64,000 nt of DNA from Streptomyces fumanus (GCF_014655295.1 NZ_BNBI01000014.1:160072-224071), one strand, 5' to 3'; shown: positions 51,048-60,904, counted from the first letter of the stretch. Numbers and translations are program-made. Notes: a model not told the origin generated them from the letters alone.

Positions 51048-51992
51048 GTGCGGCACCAGTACAAGACCTTCCAGGCGATCGAGGTCGGTGACGGCAGCGA
51101 CGGGCGGTGGGCCGCCCACGCCCGGGGCCGGTGGCAGGAGATGGAGGGCCTGCTCACCGAGGAGGGCCGCACTCCACAGGGCGCGGATCGTGTTCGGGCG
51201 CTGTTCCGTGCGCACATGCCGGAACTGGTCCCCGTTCTGCACCGCCTGGCCGGCCGACTCGACCGGCCCGGGGCGGAAGCCTTCCTCACCCACGCGGCAC
51301 TGCGGCCGTTCTCCCCGGCCTGCACTCAGATCGGCCAGAACGGCACCCTGCTGCGCAACTACGACTTACGGCCCGATCAATGCGAGGGGACCATCGTCTC
51401 CTCCTGCTTCCTGCGCCCCGTGATCGGGATGCAGGACATGCTGTGGGGTCTGCTGGACGGGATGAACGACGCGGGTCTCGCGGTCTCGATCACCTGGGGC
51501 GGACGTTCCGCCTACGGGCGCGGCTTCGCCGTTCTCGTCCTGGTGCGCTATCTGCTGGAGACGTGCGACACCGTCGATGAGGCGGTCGGCAGGCTGCGGT
51601 CCCTGCCGGTCGCCGTCCCTCAGAACCTCACCCTGGTCGACCCCGTGAAGGCGATGACGGTGTTCGTCGGACCGGACATGCCGCTGACGGTGGCGCCGGA
51701 CGCCTGCGCCGCCAATCACCAGCACCTGCCGGTGACCGACGAGCAGGAGCGCACCCTGCGGACGCGGGAGCGGCTGCACGCCCTTCGCGCCGCGGGTGCC
51801 GACGTGGCGGCCATGCTGAAGCCGCCGCTGTACCGGCCCGTCGACGAGCAGGGGTCGGGAACGCTCTACACCGCCCACTACCGGCCCGCCGAGGGCCGCG
51901 TGACGTACTACTGGCCCGGCGAGTCCTGGCAGCAGTCCTTCGGCGACTTCACACCCGGATCCCGCACCGTGACCCTGGGCCGGGCCGGTTGA
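51048..51992 (+). CDS. C45-type Ntn hydrolase (acyl-CoA:6-APA acyltransferase-like)
   Basis: The 314-aa protein contains an Ntn-type sequence around a possible nucleophile Cys (SPACTQIGQNGTLLRNYDL, near residue 85), then GGRSAYGRGFAVLVLVRYLL and NLTLVDP. These fit the peptidase C45/IPNAT family, which includes penicillin acyltransferase and related amidases. Such proteins autocleave before the Cys. GTG 51048 is used because AGGGGGAG lies just upstream. No beta-lactam genes are nearby, so the physiological substrate is unknown. It reads in the same direction as the MarR gene but 194 nt away. Confidence 0.75.
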   Translation: MRHQYKTFQAIEVGDGSDGRWAAHARGRWQEMEGLLTEEGRTPQGADRVRALFRAHMPELVPVLHRLAGRLDRPGAEAFLTHAALRPFSPACTQIGQNGTLLRNYDLRPDQCEGTIVSSCFLRPVIGMQDMLWGLLDGMNDAGLAVSITWGGRSAYGRGFAVLVLVRYLLETCDTVDEAVGRLRSLPVAVPQNLTLVDPVKAMTVFVGPDMPLTVAPDACAANHQHLPVTDEQERTLRTRERLHALRAAGADVAAMLKPPLYRPVDEQGSGTLYTAHYRPAEGRVTYYWPGESWQQSFGDFTPGSRTVTLGRAG

Positions 51993-52105
51993 GGAGCTTT
52001 TCGGACCCCGCTCACCCCTGCACGAAGATCCTGCAAGAAGGTTGTACGAGGCCCGCAGGGCCGGGCGGGTTGGCCAGCGGCCGCGTGGTGGGCCCATGGG
52101 CGGCT

Positions 52106-52630
52106 TCAGCGCGTGAGCTCGTCGGACGCGACGGCCAGGCAGGCGGCCACCAGGACCAGGTTCTTGAGGACGTACTGGCCTTCGAGCGTGGGCACACCGT
52201 GGTGCCACATCTCGCCCGGCAGCAGTACGAGGGAGGTGAAGACACCGGCCATGTGAGCGAAGAACAGGGTCAGGGCGGGACGTAGTAACACGTTGGTGAC
52301 CAGGGCGAGTCCAATCAAAGCTTCCGCGATGCCCAACAGCGGCACGGACACGTGCGGGGGCAGCAGACCGCCGGTGAGCTTCCCCATGGTCGCCGCCGCG
52401 ATCTCCTCGGCCGGACTCCCGGCGGGGAGGAGCTTGAACACCCCGAACCAGCAGTAGACGGCACCGACACTGATGCGCAGGACCGGGACGCTGCGCGTTC
52501 GGTAGTACTCGGCCGCGCGCTGTGCGACGGCCCTACGGGCCGAGGAGGTGCGCACGGCGGGGAGGACCCGGCCGCGCAGGAGACGGCGGGGGCAGTCCGC
52601 CTGGGAGGAGGGAGTGCGGGGGGCGAGCAT
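52106..52630 (-). CDS. DoxX-family membrane protein
   Basis: The 174-aa protein has a basic N-terminal tail and about four transmembrane segments (LRISVGAVYCWFGVFKLLP, LLGIAEALIGLALVTNVLL, ALTLFFAHMAGVFTSLVLLP and a C-terminal helix). The pattern matches DoxX/DUF417-like proteins. GGAGG precedes ATG 52630. It lies 113 nt after the LPMO gene on the same strand and may be co-transcribed. Role unknown; some DoxX proteins act with redox enzymes. Confidence 0.75.
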   Translation of the reverse strand: MLAPRTPSSQADCPRRLLRGRVLPAVRTSSARRAVAQRAAEYYRTRSVPVLRISVGAVYCWFGVFKLLPAGSPAEEIAAATMGKLTGGLLPPHVSVPLLGIAEALIGLALVTNVLLRPALTLFFAHMAGVFTSLVLLPGEMWHHGVPTLEGQYVLKNLVLVAACLAVASDELTR

Positions 52631-52743
52631 GGGAGCCTCCGTGCGGCAGCCGGGCCGGTGGGTGGGCGAGGGGGAGGCCCCGCGAGGGGGAAGCTCGCGG
52701 GGCCGGTGTGCCGTGGGGCTGGTTCCGCTGCGTCCGGCTGGCG

Positions 52744-53400
52744 TCAGGTGAAGTTGACGTCGCTGCACAGGAAGTACTTCTGGTCCATGTGGGACGCCTT
52801 CCAGACGGTCACCACGACGTGCCGTCCGCTGTAGCCCGAGGTGCTGACGTCGGTGACGTAGTGCGCCTGGTACGGGTAGCGGCCGGTCTTCTTCACCAGT
52901 TCGAGGTCGTCCCACCCGATCAGCTCGTACTCGGGGTGGAAGCCCTGCTTGGTGACGTAGACCTCCAGCCAGTCGGCGCCGTGCCGGGCCTCGTCGTAGA
53001 GGTCGACGGTGAAGTTGGACCCGATGTCGGTCATCTTCCAGGGGCCGGGGCGGTCGAGCGGCCGGTAGTTGGTCTCGCCCTGGCCGCCGGCGCTGCAGAT
53101 CTGGCCGTCGGGGATGACCTGCTTGTAGTTGTCGCCGGTGTTGTTGGCGTAGACGGCCTTCCAGGCTGTGATCGCGTTGGGGTTCTCGTGGTAGGTGCGG
53201 TAGCACATGGGGTCCTGGGCCTCGTTGGGCTCGTTGTAGCCCCAGCGCTGCAGGCAGCCGTAGTTGCGGGTCTCGGGGGCGATGACCGTGCCGTGTGCGG
53301 AGGCCGTGGGCGCTTGGGCGAGCACGCCGAGCAGGCTGGTGGCCAGGACGGCGGCGCCCAGTGCGGTGCGGCCGGACGCGGTTGCGGGTAGGCGGTTCAT
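52744..53400 (-). CDS. Lytic polysaccharide monooxygenase, AA10 type
   Basis: The 218-aa precursor has a signal peptide ending ...PTASA, so the mature chain should begin His-Gly-Thr-Val, giving the N-terminal copper-brace His. A second His for the brace may be in TYHENPN or RHGADWLEV. AA10 features include PETRNYGCLQRWGYNEPN, QDPMCYRTYHEN, SNFTVDLYDEARHG and HVVVTVWKASHMDQKYFLCSD. There is no extra carbohydrate-binding module. It should oxidatively cut chitin or cellulose outside the cell. Confidence 0.92.
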   Translation of the reverse strand: MNRLPATASGRTALGAAVLATSLLGVLAQAPTASAHGTVIAPETRNYGCLQRWGYNEPNEAQDPMCYRTYHENPNAITAWKAVYANNTGDNYKQVIPDGQICSAGGQGETNYRPLDRPGPWKMTDIGSNFTVDLYDEARHGADWLEVYVTKQGFHPEYELIGWDDLELVKKTGRYPYQAHYVTDVSTSGYSGRHVVVTVWKASHMDQKYFLCSDVNFT

Positions 53401-53577
53401 GGTGATCTTCCTCCGTGTGTCGGGGAATCACAGGCCGAGCGCGACCGTGATTTACGTGCTCATGACAGGTTGTGAGTACGGGGTCAGGTGCTGCGCGGGC
53501 CGCTCACCACCTTGCACGGGTACTGCTCGCGGTGGGCGGAGTGGGTGAGCAGCTCGGTCGTGGCCCACCAGGACGGG

Positions 53578-55911
53578 TCAGGAGGTGAGGGTCCACCTTT
53601 GGCTGGCCCACGTGCCGCAGTCCCACAGGTGCAGACGGGCGCCGTCGGCGGTGCTCTGGCCTTCGATGTCGAGGCAGCGTCCGGACTTGAGGTTCTTCAG
53701 GGTGCCGTTGGACTGGAAGGCCCACTTCTGGCTGTCCCAGGTACCGCAGTCCCACAGATGGGCCTTGGTGCCGTTGGCGGTGGCGCCGCCTTCGACGTCG
53801 AGGCACTTGCCGCCAGACTTCAGTTGCTGTCCGTCGAGCGTCCAGCGCATCGAGGCCACGTCGGCGCAGGTCCACTGCTGGACGGCGGTGCCGTTGGCGG
53901 TGGCGCCGCCGGCGCGGTCGACGCACTTGGAGGTCGCGCCGTTGACGATCCTGCCGCCGGTGACCGGGTCGGGGTTGCCGCCGCCGGGGCCCCAGGCGTT
54001 CCAGTTGTCCCAGGTCTCGGCGTCGAAACCGATCCGGCCGAGCTGACCGGCTGCCCAGTTGTCGCCGGACTTCTGGATGACGGTGCCGCCGACGGTGTAG
54101 TTCTCCAGCTTCAGGCCGCTGCTGTCACGCGTCTCGTTGCCGAGGGTCACCTTCTGCCCGGCGCTGTTGGAGTACCGCTTGAGGAGGCTGACCTGGGAGG
54201 ACGGATCGAGCTGGTTCCATGCGCCGATCTTGAGGTTCTTGACGTGGATGTTCTCGGTGCTGGACAGGGCGAAGACGCGGATCGCGCAGTTCGTCATGCC
54301 CTCGACGGTGATGTTGTCGAAGGTCATGTTCCTCACCCACGCGCCCGGGTCGGCCTTGGTGGTCGAGCCCATGTCCTCCCAGTGCGAGGAGGAGTTGAGG
54401 ATGCAGGTGTTGTACTTGACGTCCTTCCAGTACATCCGGTTGTGGATGACATGGGTGTTGCTGACCCGGACGTTGTCGATGGTGCGCGGCGTCCAGCCCC
54501 ACTGGATGACGGGACCGTTCTCGTTCTTCCAGACGACCGTGTTATCGATGCTGACATCGCTGTGGTACATCTTCAGCACGTCGTCGTTGGCGTTGAAGAA
54601 CGTGTTCTTCATGGTGCTGCCCCGGTACAGCTCGATGCCGTCGGTCTGCCAGTACCAGGACCCGACCTGCTTGTAGTTGTCGACCCGCATGCTGAAGGTG
54701 TCCTCGTCGCCGTAGACGACGAACGAGTGGTAGGGCGGCTCGTTGATGGTCACGCCCTGCAGGTCCAGACGCTGCTGGCGGCCCTGCGCGGACTGGAACT
54801 GCAGCATCTTCACGCAACTGGAGTGGCAGTTGGAGGCGCCGGAGAGGTGGTCGTAGTTGTTGTTGGTGTCCGCCTCGTAGACGTACTGCTCACCCGAGAG
54901 CACGCCCTGACCGGTCACCTTGTACAGGCCCTGGCTGTCGTCGGGGAACCTTATGGCGCCCTTCACGTACGCGCCGGGGGCCAGGTACACCCACTTGACC
55001 TGCTTGGGCAGCAGCGCGTGGTACTTGGAGGTCATGTAGTAGGTGCCGGGCCGGAAGTACACGATCTCCTCGCCGATCGTGTTCAGGTTGGTGACCTGCC
55101 CCTGCGGCGGGTAGTAGACGCTGCCGGAGGCCGCCGTGGGGACCAGGCGGTCCTGCTCGGCTCCGGTCGGGGCCGGCTCCGCGAAGACCATCATGGAGTT
55201 GCGGGGTTCGGTGTGGATGGCCCGGTTGCCGCCGCCGCCCTGGGTGGTCAGCTTGCCGGCGTCGTTCGCGGGGCCGGACATGTCGTTGTAGGCCGTGTAG
55301 AGCTGCGGGTCGAACTCGACGGAGAACCGGTAACCCGCCGCGTCGTAGGGCACCTTGACGCGCACGGTGGTGCTGTCGACCAGTTCCTTGGCGAAGTTCA
55401 GGCTGCTCGGCCTGATCTTGACCTGGTCGGCGGAGGAGATCGTCTGGCCGGTGCGCAGTGAGACGTCGACCCACACATCGGTGGTGTACTGGAAGGACGA
55501 CCAGCTCATGGTGAGGTTCGCGGACGAGGAGAACTCGGCGCCGTCCTCCTCGGTGTAGCCGATCTTGCCCTTGCCGCTGCGCGGGATGCTCATGTACGCG
55601 AACGAGTCGTACTTGGTCGTCGGGGCCGCGGCGGTGGCGACCTTCACGTCGTAGAACGACGACCGCCGGACCTTGTCATTGGCCACCGGGCTGGTGGTGT
55701 TGTACTCGTAGTTGTCGTGCCACCAGGTCTTCAGGGCGCTGCTGTCCGAGAGCCTCGGCTCGGCCGCCGAAGCGGCGGGCCGGGCCCCGGCGGCGGGGCG
55801 GGCCGGGGATGTCCCGGCGGCGGCCGTGCCGACGGGCACCATGACCGAGGCCAGTGCCAGCGCCAGACCGACGGCGATCGCCGCCAGTCGTCTCAGTGCT
55901 GCTGCGGGCAT
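53578..55911 (-). CDS. Secreted GH49 dextranase-like enzyme with ricin domain
   Basis: The 777-aa precursor has a signal peptide (VGLALALASVMVPVGTAAA) and an N-terminal beta-sandwich starting WWHDNYEYNTTSPVAN, typical of GH49. A long right-handed beta-helix follows, with acidic clusters in WQTDGIELYRGS and FFNANDDVLKMYHSD that hold the catalytic Asp residues. The C-terminal ~130 residues are a ricin B trefoil (CBM13) with three QxW-type repeats (MRWTL, QKWAF, QRWTL). GH49 members hydrolyse alpha-1,6 glucan or pullulan. The gene is divergent from the ROK repressor. AAGGAG precedes ATG 55911. Confidence 0.88.
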   Translation of the reverse strand: MPAAALRRLAAIAVGLALALASVMVPVGTAAAGTSPARPAAGARPAASAAEPRLSDSSALKTWWHDNYEYNTTSPVANDKVRRSSFYDVKVATAAAPTTKYDSFAYMSIPRSGKGKIGYTEEDGAEFSSSANLTMSWSSFQYTTDVWVDVSLRTGQTISSADQVKIRPSSLNFAKELVDSTTVRVKVPYDAAGYRFSVEFDPQLYTAYNDMSGPANDAGKLTTQGGGGNRAIHTEPRNSMMVFAEPAPTGAEQDRLVPTAASGSVYYPPQGQVTNLNTIGEEIVYFRPGTYYMTSKYHALLPKQVKWVYLAPGAYVKGAIRFPDDSQGLYKVTGQGVLSGEQYVYEADTNNNYDHLSGASNCHSSCVKMLQFQSAQGRQQRLDLQGVTINEPPYHSFVVYGDEDTFSMRVDNYKQVGSWYWQTDGIELYRGSTMKNTFFNANDDVLKMYHSDVSIDNTVVWKNENGPVIQWGWTPRTIDNVRVSNTHVIHNRMYWKDVKYNTCILNSSSHWEDMGSTTKADPGAWVRNMTFDNITVEGMTNCAIRVFALSSTENIHVKNLKIGAWNQLDPSSQVSLLKRYSNSAGQKVTLGNETRDSSGLKLENYTVGGTVIQKSGDNWAAGQLGRIGFDAETWDNWNAWGPGGGNPDPVTGGRIVNGATSKCVDRAGGATANGTAVQQWTCADVASMRWTLDGQQLKSGGKCLDVEGGATANGTKAHLWDCGTWDSQKWAFQSNGTLKNLKSGRCLDIEGQSTADGARLHLWDCGTWASQRWTLTS

Positions 55912-56169
55912 GCTGATGTCCTTCTCCTTGGCGATAAGGGGCCCACCGGCGTCTCCGCACCGTCCCAGGCGTCCTCGTCCGGGCGGCTCGATCAGCGCGC
56001 AGGCCGGTGCGACGGCACGCGTCAAGGGGGAAGCGCGGCCGAGGCGGCCACCGGTGGGTCCCTACAGGTGTGCCGGGGCGGAATCCGGGTGTCCCCGGCC
56101 GGAACCGGGCCACGTACAGCCCAGTGCGGTGCGGTCGCCGGATAACGTCCCGTCATTTCTTCGCCGTGT

Positions 56170-56193
56170 CAACGAAATGAACAAGATTCGTTG
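56170..56193. promoter_or_regulatory. Inverted repeat, candidate ROK operator
   Basis: CAACGAA-N10-TTCGTTG is a perfect 7-bp inverted repeat lying between the divergent dextranase and ROK genes. The ROK protein is the natural candidate to bind it. Confidence 0.55.
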
Positions 56194-56271
56194 CCGATCG
56201 GCCTCCCTCCCGGCCGAACAGATGTCTCAGACCGGGACTTCTCGCCCAGGAAGCCGGAGCATGAGGCGCGA

Positions 56272-56285
56272 TTACGGTTGCGTAA
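56272..56285. promoter_or_regulatory. Inverted repeat TTACG-N4-CGTAA
   Basis: A perfect 5-bp inverted repeat with 4-nt spacer, 240 nt before the ROK start. It may be a second operator or a promoter element. Confidence 0.35.
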
Positions 56286-56524
56286 CGCGCTGTTTTCTTT
56301 CTTGACGCACGAAAACTGGGGGGACAGACTCCCGTCATGTCCAGCCGGTCCGGGGCACCGGGCCGGCGCCTGGAGCGAGGCGGGAGGAGAGGACGGTGGT
56401 CTTCCTGTCCCTGGCTGGGCCGGTGTTTCGCCGTCATGGGCGACGGCACGCACCGCATCGGGTTCGATGGAAGCGGACCGGACAGACCAGCCCTTGACCG
56501 ACTGCACCTTTGGAGGCACGCGTG

Positions 56525-57709
56525 ATGAGCCCGTCCAAGATCCGTTTCTCGGAGCTGGTGGGTGAACAGACCCGGGCGGAGATCTTCGCGACCGTCCTCA
56601 CCGCGGGTCCCCTCTCGCGTACCCAGCTCGCCCAGCGTCTCGGGCTCGTCCCCTCGAGCGTGACCCGGATGCTTCCCCCGCTCCTGGAGCACGACTACCT
56701 GCGCGAGTCGGACGCCGCTCCCCAGGGGCGGGGCCGGCCGCAGAAGATGCTCCACGTCAATCCGGACAAGCACATCGTGGTCGGCACGAAGATCGGTCCC
56801 GCGCAGGTCTCCGGGGTGGTCACCGACATGGCGGCCAACGTCCTGGCCCGCGCCGAGGAACCGATCGCTGACTGCACACCCGAGACCGCCCTGTCCGCCG
56901 CTGCCGCCCTGACCAGCAGGCTCCTCTCCGAGGCGCCCGAAGCGGCGGACAGGGTGCTGGGGCTCGGAGTCGGGGTCAGCGGCCATGTCGACTCCGCTTC
57001 GGGCATCTGCCGCTACTCGGCCCTGCTCGACTGGAACAAGGTCGACGTGGCCGGCCCGCTGCGCGCGGCGACCGGGCTGCCGGTCGTCGTGAACAACGAC
57101 GTCAACACCCTCGTGGTCGCCGAACGCTGGTTCGGGCAGGGCCGTGACGTCGACTCCTTCGCCGTCGTCACCGTCGGCCCCGGCATCGGCTGCGGCCTCC
57201 TCCTCGACGGAGCCCTGTTCTCCGGCGCCACCGGCCTGGCCGGCGAACTCGGCCACCTGCCGCTGGACCCCGCGGGCCCCATGTGCAGTTGCGGCCGCCG
57301 CGGCTGCCTGGAAGCCCTCGCCGGGGACCGGGCGGTCCTGCGCCATTTGCGGGACGCCGGTATCCCCTGCACCACGATCGCCGAAGCCATCGACCTCGCC
57401 CGCTCGCCCGCGGGCGGGTCCGCCCAGGCGGTCGCCCGCTCCGCGTTCGCCGAAGCGGGAGCCGCCCTGGGGCGGGGACTGGCCGGCATGTGCAACCTGC
57501 TGAACCTCCAGAAGATCATCATCGCCGGAGAAGGGGCGGTCGCCCACGACCTCTTCGGCCCGGCGGCGACCCAGGCCCTGGAGGCGCACGCGTTCTCCAC
57601 GGCCGCCCGCGACTGCGACATCCACGTCGACCCCGTCCGCCACGACCTGTGGGCCAGGGGCGCCGCCTGCCTCGTCATCCGTGACGCGGTGGGCGCGGCC
57701 ATCTCCTGA
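56525..57709 (+). CDS. ROK-family transcriptional repressor
   Basis: The 394-aa protein starts with a MarR-like helix-turn-helix (GPLSRTQLAQRLGLVPSSVT, residues ~28-55) and continues with a ROK sugar-binding core: GLGVGVSGHVD, VVNNDVNTLVVAERW, TVGPGIGCGLLLDG and the zinc motif MCSCGRRGCLEAL. It should release DNA on binding a sugar derived from dextran. ATG 56525 lies 8 nt after GGAGG; GTG 56522 is an alternative. It is divergent from the dextranase and upstream of the glucosidase/ABC genes. Confidence 0.9.
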   Translation: MSPSKIRFSELVGEQTRAEIFATVLTAGPLSRTQLAQRLGLVPSSVTRMLPPLLEHDYLRESDAAPQGRGRPQKMLHVNPDKHIVVGTKIGPAQVSGVVTDMAANVLARAEEPIADCTPETALSAAAALTSRLLSEAPEAADRVLGLGVGVSGHVDSASGICRYSALLDWNKVDVAGPLRAATGLPVVVNNDVNTLVVAERWFGQGRDVDSFAVVTVGPGIGCGLLLDGALFSGATGLAGELGHLPLDPAGPMCSCGRRGCLEALAGDRAVLRHLRDAGIPCTTIAEAIDLARSPAGGSAQAVARSAFAEAGAALGRGLAGMCNLLNLQKIIIAGEGAVAHDLFGPAATQALEAHAFSTAARDCDIHVDPVRHDLWARGAACLVIRDAVGAAIS

Positions 57710-57804
57710 CCCACGCCGCCGGCCGGCACCACGGCCTGCCCAGCCCTTCCCCCTTCACTCGCCCCTTCACTCTCCGTAGCAGATCCCACACGATGAGGTT
57801 TGAC

Positions 57805-59544
57805 GTGCCGGAAAACGCAGCCAGCCCCGCCGACTCCTGGTGGAGCAACGCGGTGGTCTACCAGATCTATCCGCGCTCCTTCGCCGACTCCGACGCGGAC
57901 GGCATCGGCGACCTCCAGGGCATCATCGAGCGTCTGGACTACCTGTCCGAACTCGGCGTGGACGTGCTCTGGCTCTCCCCCGTCTACCCCTCGCCGCACG
58001 ACGACAACGGCTACGACATCAGCGACTACCAGGACATCGACCCGCTCTTCGGCACCCTCGCCGACTTCGACCGGCTCCTGGCCTCGGTGCACGAGCGCGG
58101 CATGAAACTGGTGATGGACCTGGTCGTCAACCACACCAGCGACGAGCACGCCTGGTTCACCGCCTCCCGCGACGGCGGACCGGACGGACCGAAGCGCGAC
58201 TGGTACATCTGGCGCCCGCCCCGCGAGGGCATGGAGCCCGGCACACCGGGAGCGGAACCGAATAACTGGGAGTCGTGGTTCTCGGGCCCCGCATGGACGT
58301 ACGACATCGCCAGCGGCGAGTACTACCTGCACACCTTCTCCCGCAAGCAGCCCGACCTGAACTGGGACAATCCCGAAGTCCGCCAGGCCGTGTACGCGAT
58401 GATGCGCTGGTGGCTCGACCGTGGCGTCGACGGCTTCCGCATGGACGTCATCAACCTGATCTCCAAGGACCCGGCCCTGCCCGACGGAATCGTCCCCGAA
58501 GGCGCCCGCTACGGTCTCGGCCACCCCTACTACGTGTGCGGACCCCGCATCCACGACTACATCGCCGAGATGCACCGCGAGGTCTTCGACCGCCACCCCC
58601 GCCGACTGCTCACCGTCGGCGAGATGCCCGGCGTCACGGTGGAGCAGGCCAGGCTGTTCACCGACCCCGCCCGACGTGAGCTGGACATGGTCTTCCAGTT
58701 CGAGCACGTCGGCCTCGACCACGGCCCCGGCGGCAAGTTCGACGTCCGGCCGCTGAGGCTGACCGACCTCAAGGCCAGCCTCGGCCGCTGGCAGACCGGC
58801 CTGGGCACCACCGGATGGAACAGCCTGTACTGGAACAACCACGACCAGCCCCGGGTGGTCTCCCGCTTCGGCGACGACAGCCCCGCCCACCGGGACCGCT
58901 CCGCCAAGCTGCTCGCCACCGTCCTGCACCTGCACCGGGGCACGCCCTTCGTCTACCAGGGCGAGGAACTGGGCATGGCCAACGCCCCGTTCACCTCCGT
59001 CGACGACCTGCGGGACATCGAGTCCCTCAACCACTACCGCGAGCAGACCGCCCAGGGGGCCGATCCCGACGCCGTCATGCGGGGGCTGCGGCACCGCAGC
59101 CGGGACAACGCCCGCACCCCCATGCAGTGGGACGCCACCGAGCACGCCGGCTTCACCGCCGGCACGCCATGGATCGCCGTCAACCCCGACCACACGCACG
59201 TGAACGCCAAGGCCCAGCTCGCCGACCCGGACTCGGTCTTCCACTACTACCGCCGCCTGATCGCCCTGCGGCACACCGAGCCCGCCCTCACCCACGGCGA
59301 CTTCCACATGCTCCACCCCGACCACGAGCGGCTCTACGCCTTCACCCGCCACGACGCGGACCGGGGCACCGAACTGCTCGTCCTGGCCAACTTCAGCGGC
59401 ACCGACCTCACCGTCGACCTGCCCGACGGCTGGGAGCACAGCGAAACCCTGATCGCCAACGTCGCCGCCACCACCGCGCTCACGAAGCGGCACACCCTGC
59501 AGCCGTGGGAAGCCCGCGTCCACCGCCGCCGCACCACTGGCTGA
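57805..59544 (+). CDS. GH13 oligo-1,6-glucosidase-type enzyme
   Basis: The 579-aa intracellular enzyme has the GH13 conserved regions: DLVVNHTSDEH (I), GFRMDVINLIS (II, nucleophile Asp), VGEMPGV (III, acid Glu) and NNHDQPR (IV). Val after the nucleophile Asp (MDVIN) is the residue associated with alpha-1,6 over alpha-1,4 preference in oligo-1,6-glucosidases. It would release glucose from isomaltose-type oligosaccharides imported after dextran cleavage. GTG 57805 is preferred since GAGG lies 6 nt upstream; ATG 57793 would add four residues. Confidence 0.9.
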   Translation: MPENAASPADSWWSNAVVYQIYPRSFADSDADGIGDLQGIIERLDYLSELGVDVLWLSPVYPSPHDDNGYDISDYQDIDPLFGTLADFDRLLASVHERGMKLVMDLVVNHTSDEHAWFTASRDGGPDGPKRDWYIWRPPREGMEPGTPGAEPNNWESWFSGPAWTYDIASGEYYLHTFSRKQPDLNWDNPEVRQAVYAMMRWWLDRGVDGFRMDVINLISKDPALPDGIVPEGARYGLGHPYYVCGPRIHDYIAEMHREVFDRHPRRLLTVGEMPGVTVEQARLFTDPARRELDMVFQFEHVGLDHGPGGKFDVRPLRLTDLKASLGRWQTGLGTTGWNSLYWNNHDQPRVVSRFGDDSPAHRDRSAKLLATVLHLHRGTPFVYQGEELGMANAPFTSVDDLRDIESLNHYREQTAQGADPDAVMRGLRHRSRDNARTPMQWDATEHAGFTAGTPWIAVNPDHTHVNAKAQLADPDSVFHYYRRLIALRHTEPALTHGDFHMLHPDHERLYAFTRHDADRGTELLVLANFSGTDLTVDLPDGWEHSETLIANVAATTALTKRHTLQPWEARVHRRRTTG

Positions 59545-59587
59545 CACCGCCCGCCCTTGTCGCAACGACGCACACCGAGGAACAGCC

Positions 59588-60904
59588 ATGAACATCCCGC
59601 GCACCCGCTCCGCCCTTCGCAGAAAACCGCTCCTGCTCGCGGTCACCGCCCTGGCCCTGCTGGCACCGCTGACCGCCTGCGGCGGCTCCGGCACCGCCGA
59701 GGGCGACGGCAAGACCCTCCGCCTGTGGCATTACGAGCAGGCGGACGGGGCCCTGAGCAAGGCTTGGGACGCGGCCATCGCCGAATTCAAGAAGACCCAC
59801 CCCGACGTCAAGGTCGTCTTCGAGCGCAAGACGTTCGAGCAGATCCAGCAGAACGCCGGCATGATCCTCAACTCCGACAAGGCGCCCGACGTCATGGAGT
59901 ACAACAAGGGCAACGCCACCACCGGACAGCTCGCCAAGCAGGGCCTGCTCACCGACCTCACCCCCCTCGTGGAGGAACACGGCTGGGACCGGAAGATCAG
60001 CGACAGCGCCTCCGTCACCGCCCGCTACGACGACAAGGGCGAGATGGGCGGCGAGAAGTGGTACGGCATACCCAACTACGGTGAATTCGTCCTCACCTAC
60101 TACAACGACGACCTGTTCAAGAAGTACGGCGTCGACAAGCCCACCGACTTCAAGAGCTTCGAGGCCGCGCTCGCGAAGTTCAAGGCCGCCGGCGTCACCC
60201 CGCTCGCCAACGCCGGCAACGACCACCCCGCCAGCCACTGGCTCTACCTGCTCGCCCTGTCCAAGGCGAACAACACCTGGGTCGACAAGTACCAGAGCTA
60301 CCTGGGCAAGGTCGACTTCCACGGCCCCGAGATGACCTACGCCGTCGACAAGTACCGCGAGTGGCTCGACAAGGGCTACTTCGACAAGAAGGACGTCGGC
60401 CTCAAGGGCAGCGACATGGTCGAGCAGTTCGTCTCGCAGAAGCGGCCCATCATGGTCGGCGGCAACTGGTGGTTCGGCGGTCTGACCACCGACATCAAGA
60501 ACTTCCAGTGGTCCACCGCCGCCTACCCGGGCAGCGAGAGGACCCTCGGTTCCGGCGGCAACAACTGGGTCGTCCCCACCAAGGCCAGGAACAAGGAGCT
60601 CGCCGCGGACTTCATCGACATCACCATGTCCGACAGGATCCAGAAGCTGATCGGTGAGGAGGGCAACGTCCCGCTCGCCGCCAAGCCCGAGGACATCGCC
60701 AACCCCAAGTCCCGCCAGCTCACCGAAGCCTTCGCGCAGATCCAGGACCACGACGGCCTGGCCTTCTACCCCGACTGGCCGGTCGCCGGCTACTACGACA
60801 CCTGGGTCGCCGCCACGCAGAACCTCATGAACGGCGGCAAGGCCGACTCCGTCCTCGACGAACTCGCGGCCCCCTACGAGAAGTACCTCGCGACCAGGCC
60901 CTGA
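59588..60904 (+). CDS. CUT1 sugar-binding lipoprotein
   Basis: The 438-aa protein has a lipoprotein signal (ALALLAPLTACGGSG) and the extracellular solute-binding family 1 fold: LRLWHYEQADGALSKAWDA, PDVKVVFERKTFEQIQQNAG, DKAPDVMEYNKGNATTGQL. It likely captures isomalto-oligosaccharides released by the dextranase. GAGGAA precedes ATG 59588, 43 nt after the glucosidase gene, so probably one operon. Confidence 0.9.
   Translation: MNIPRTRSALRRKPLLLAVTALALLAPLTACGGSGTAEGDGKTLRLWHYEQADGALSKAWDAAIAEFKKTHPDVKVVFERKTFEQIQQNAGMILNSDKAPDVMEYNKGNATTGQLAKQGLLTDLTPLVEEHGWDRKISDSASVTARYDDKGEMGGEKWYGIPNYGEFVLTYYNDDLFKKYGVDKPTDFKSFEAALAKFKAAGVTPLANAGNDHPASHWLYLLALSKANNTWVDKYQSYLGKVDFHGPEMTYAVDKYREWLDKGYFDKKDVGLKGSDMVEQFVSQKRPIMVGGNWWFGGLTTDIKNFQWSTAAYPGSERTLGSGGNNWVVPTKARNKELAADFIDITMSDRIQKLIGEEGNVPLAAKPEDIANPKSRQLTEAFAQIQDHDGLAFYPDWPVAGYYDTWVAATQNLMNGGKADSVLDELAAPYEKYLATRP

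Larger units (their letters stand above)
55912..56524. other. 613-nt divergent regulatory region
   Basis: No supportable gene is seen between the dextranase and ROK starts. It holds the inverted repeats listed at 56170-56193 and 56272-56285 and a possible TTGACG box near 56302 for rightward transcription. Short open frames here are arginine/proline-rich and not convincing. Confidence 0.6.

Noticed and set aside
57013..59712. 899-codon frame antisense to ROK and GH13 genes
   Set aside because: Shadow of two well-supported genes.
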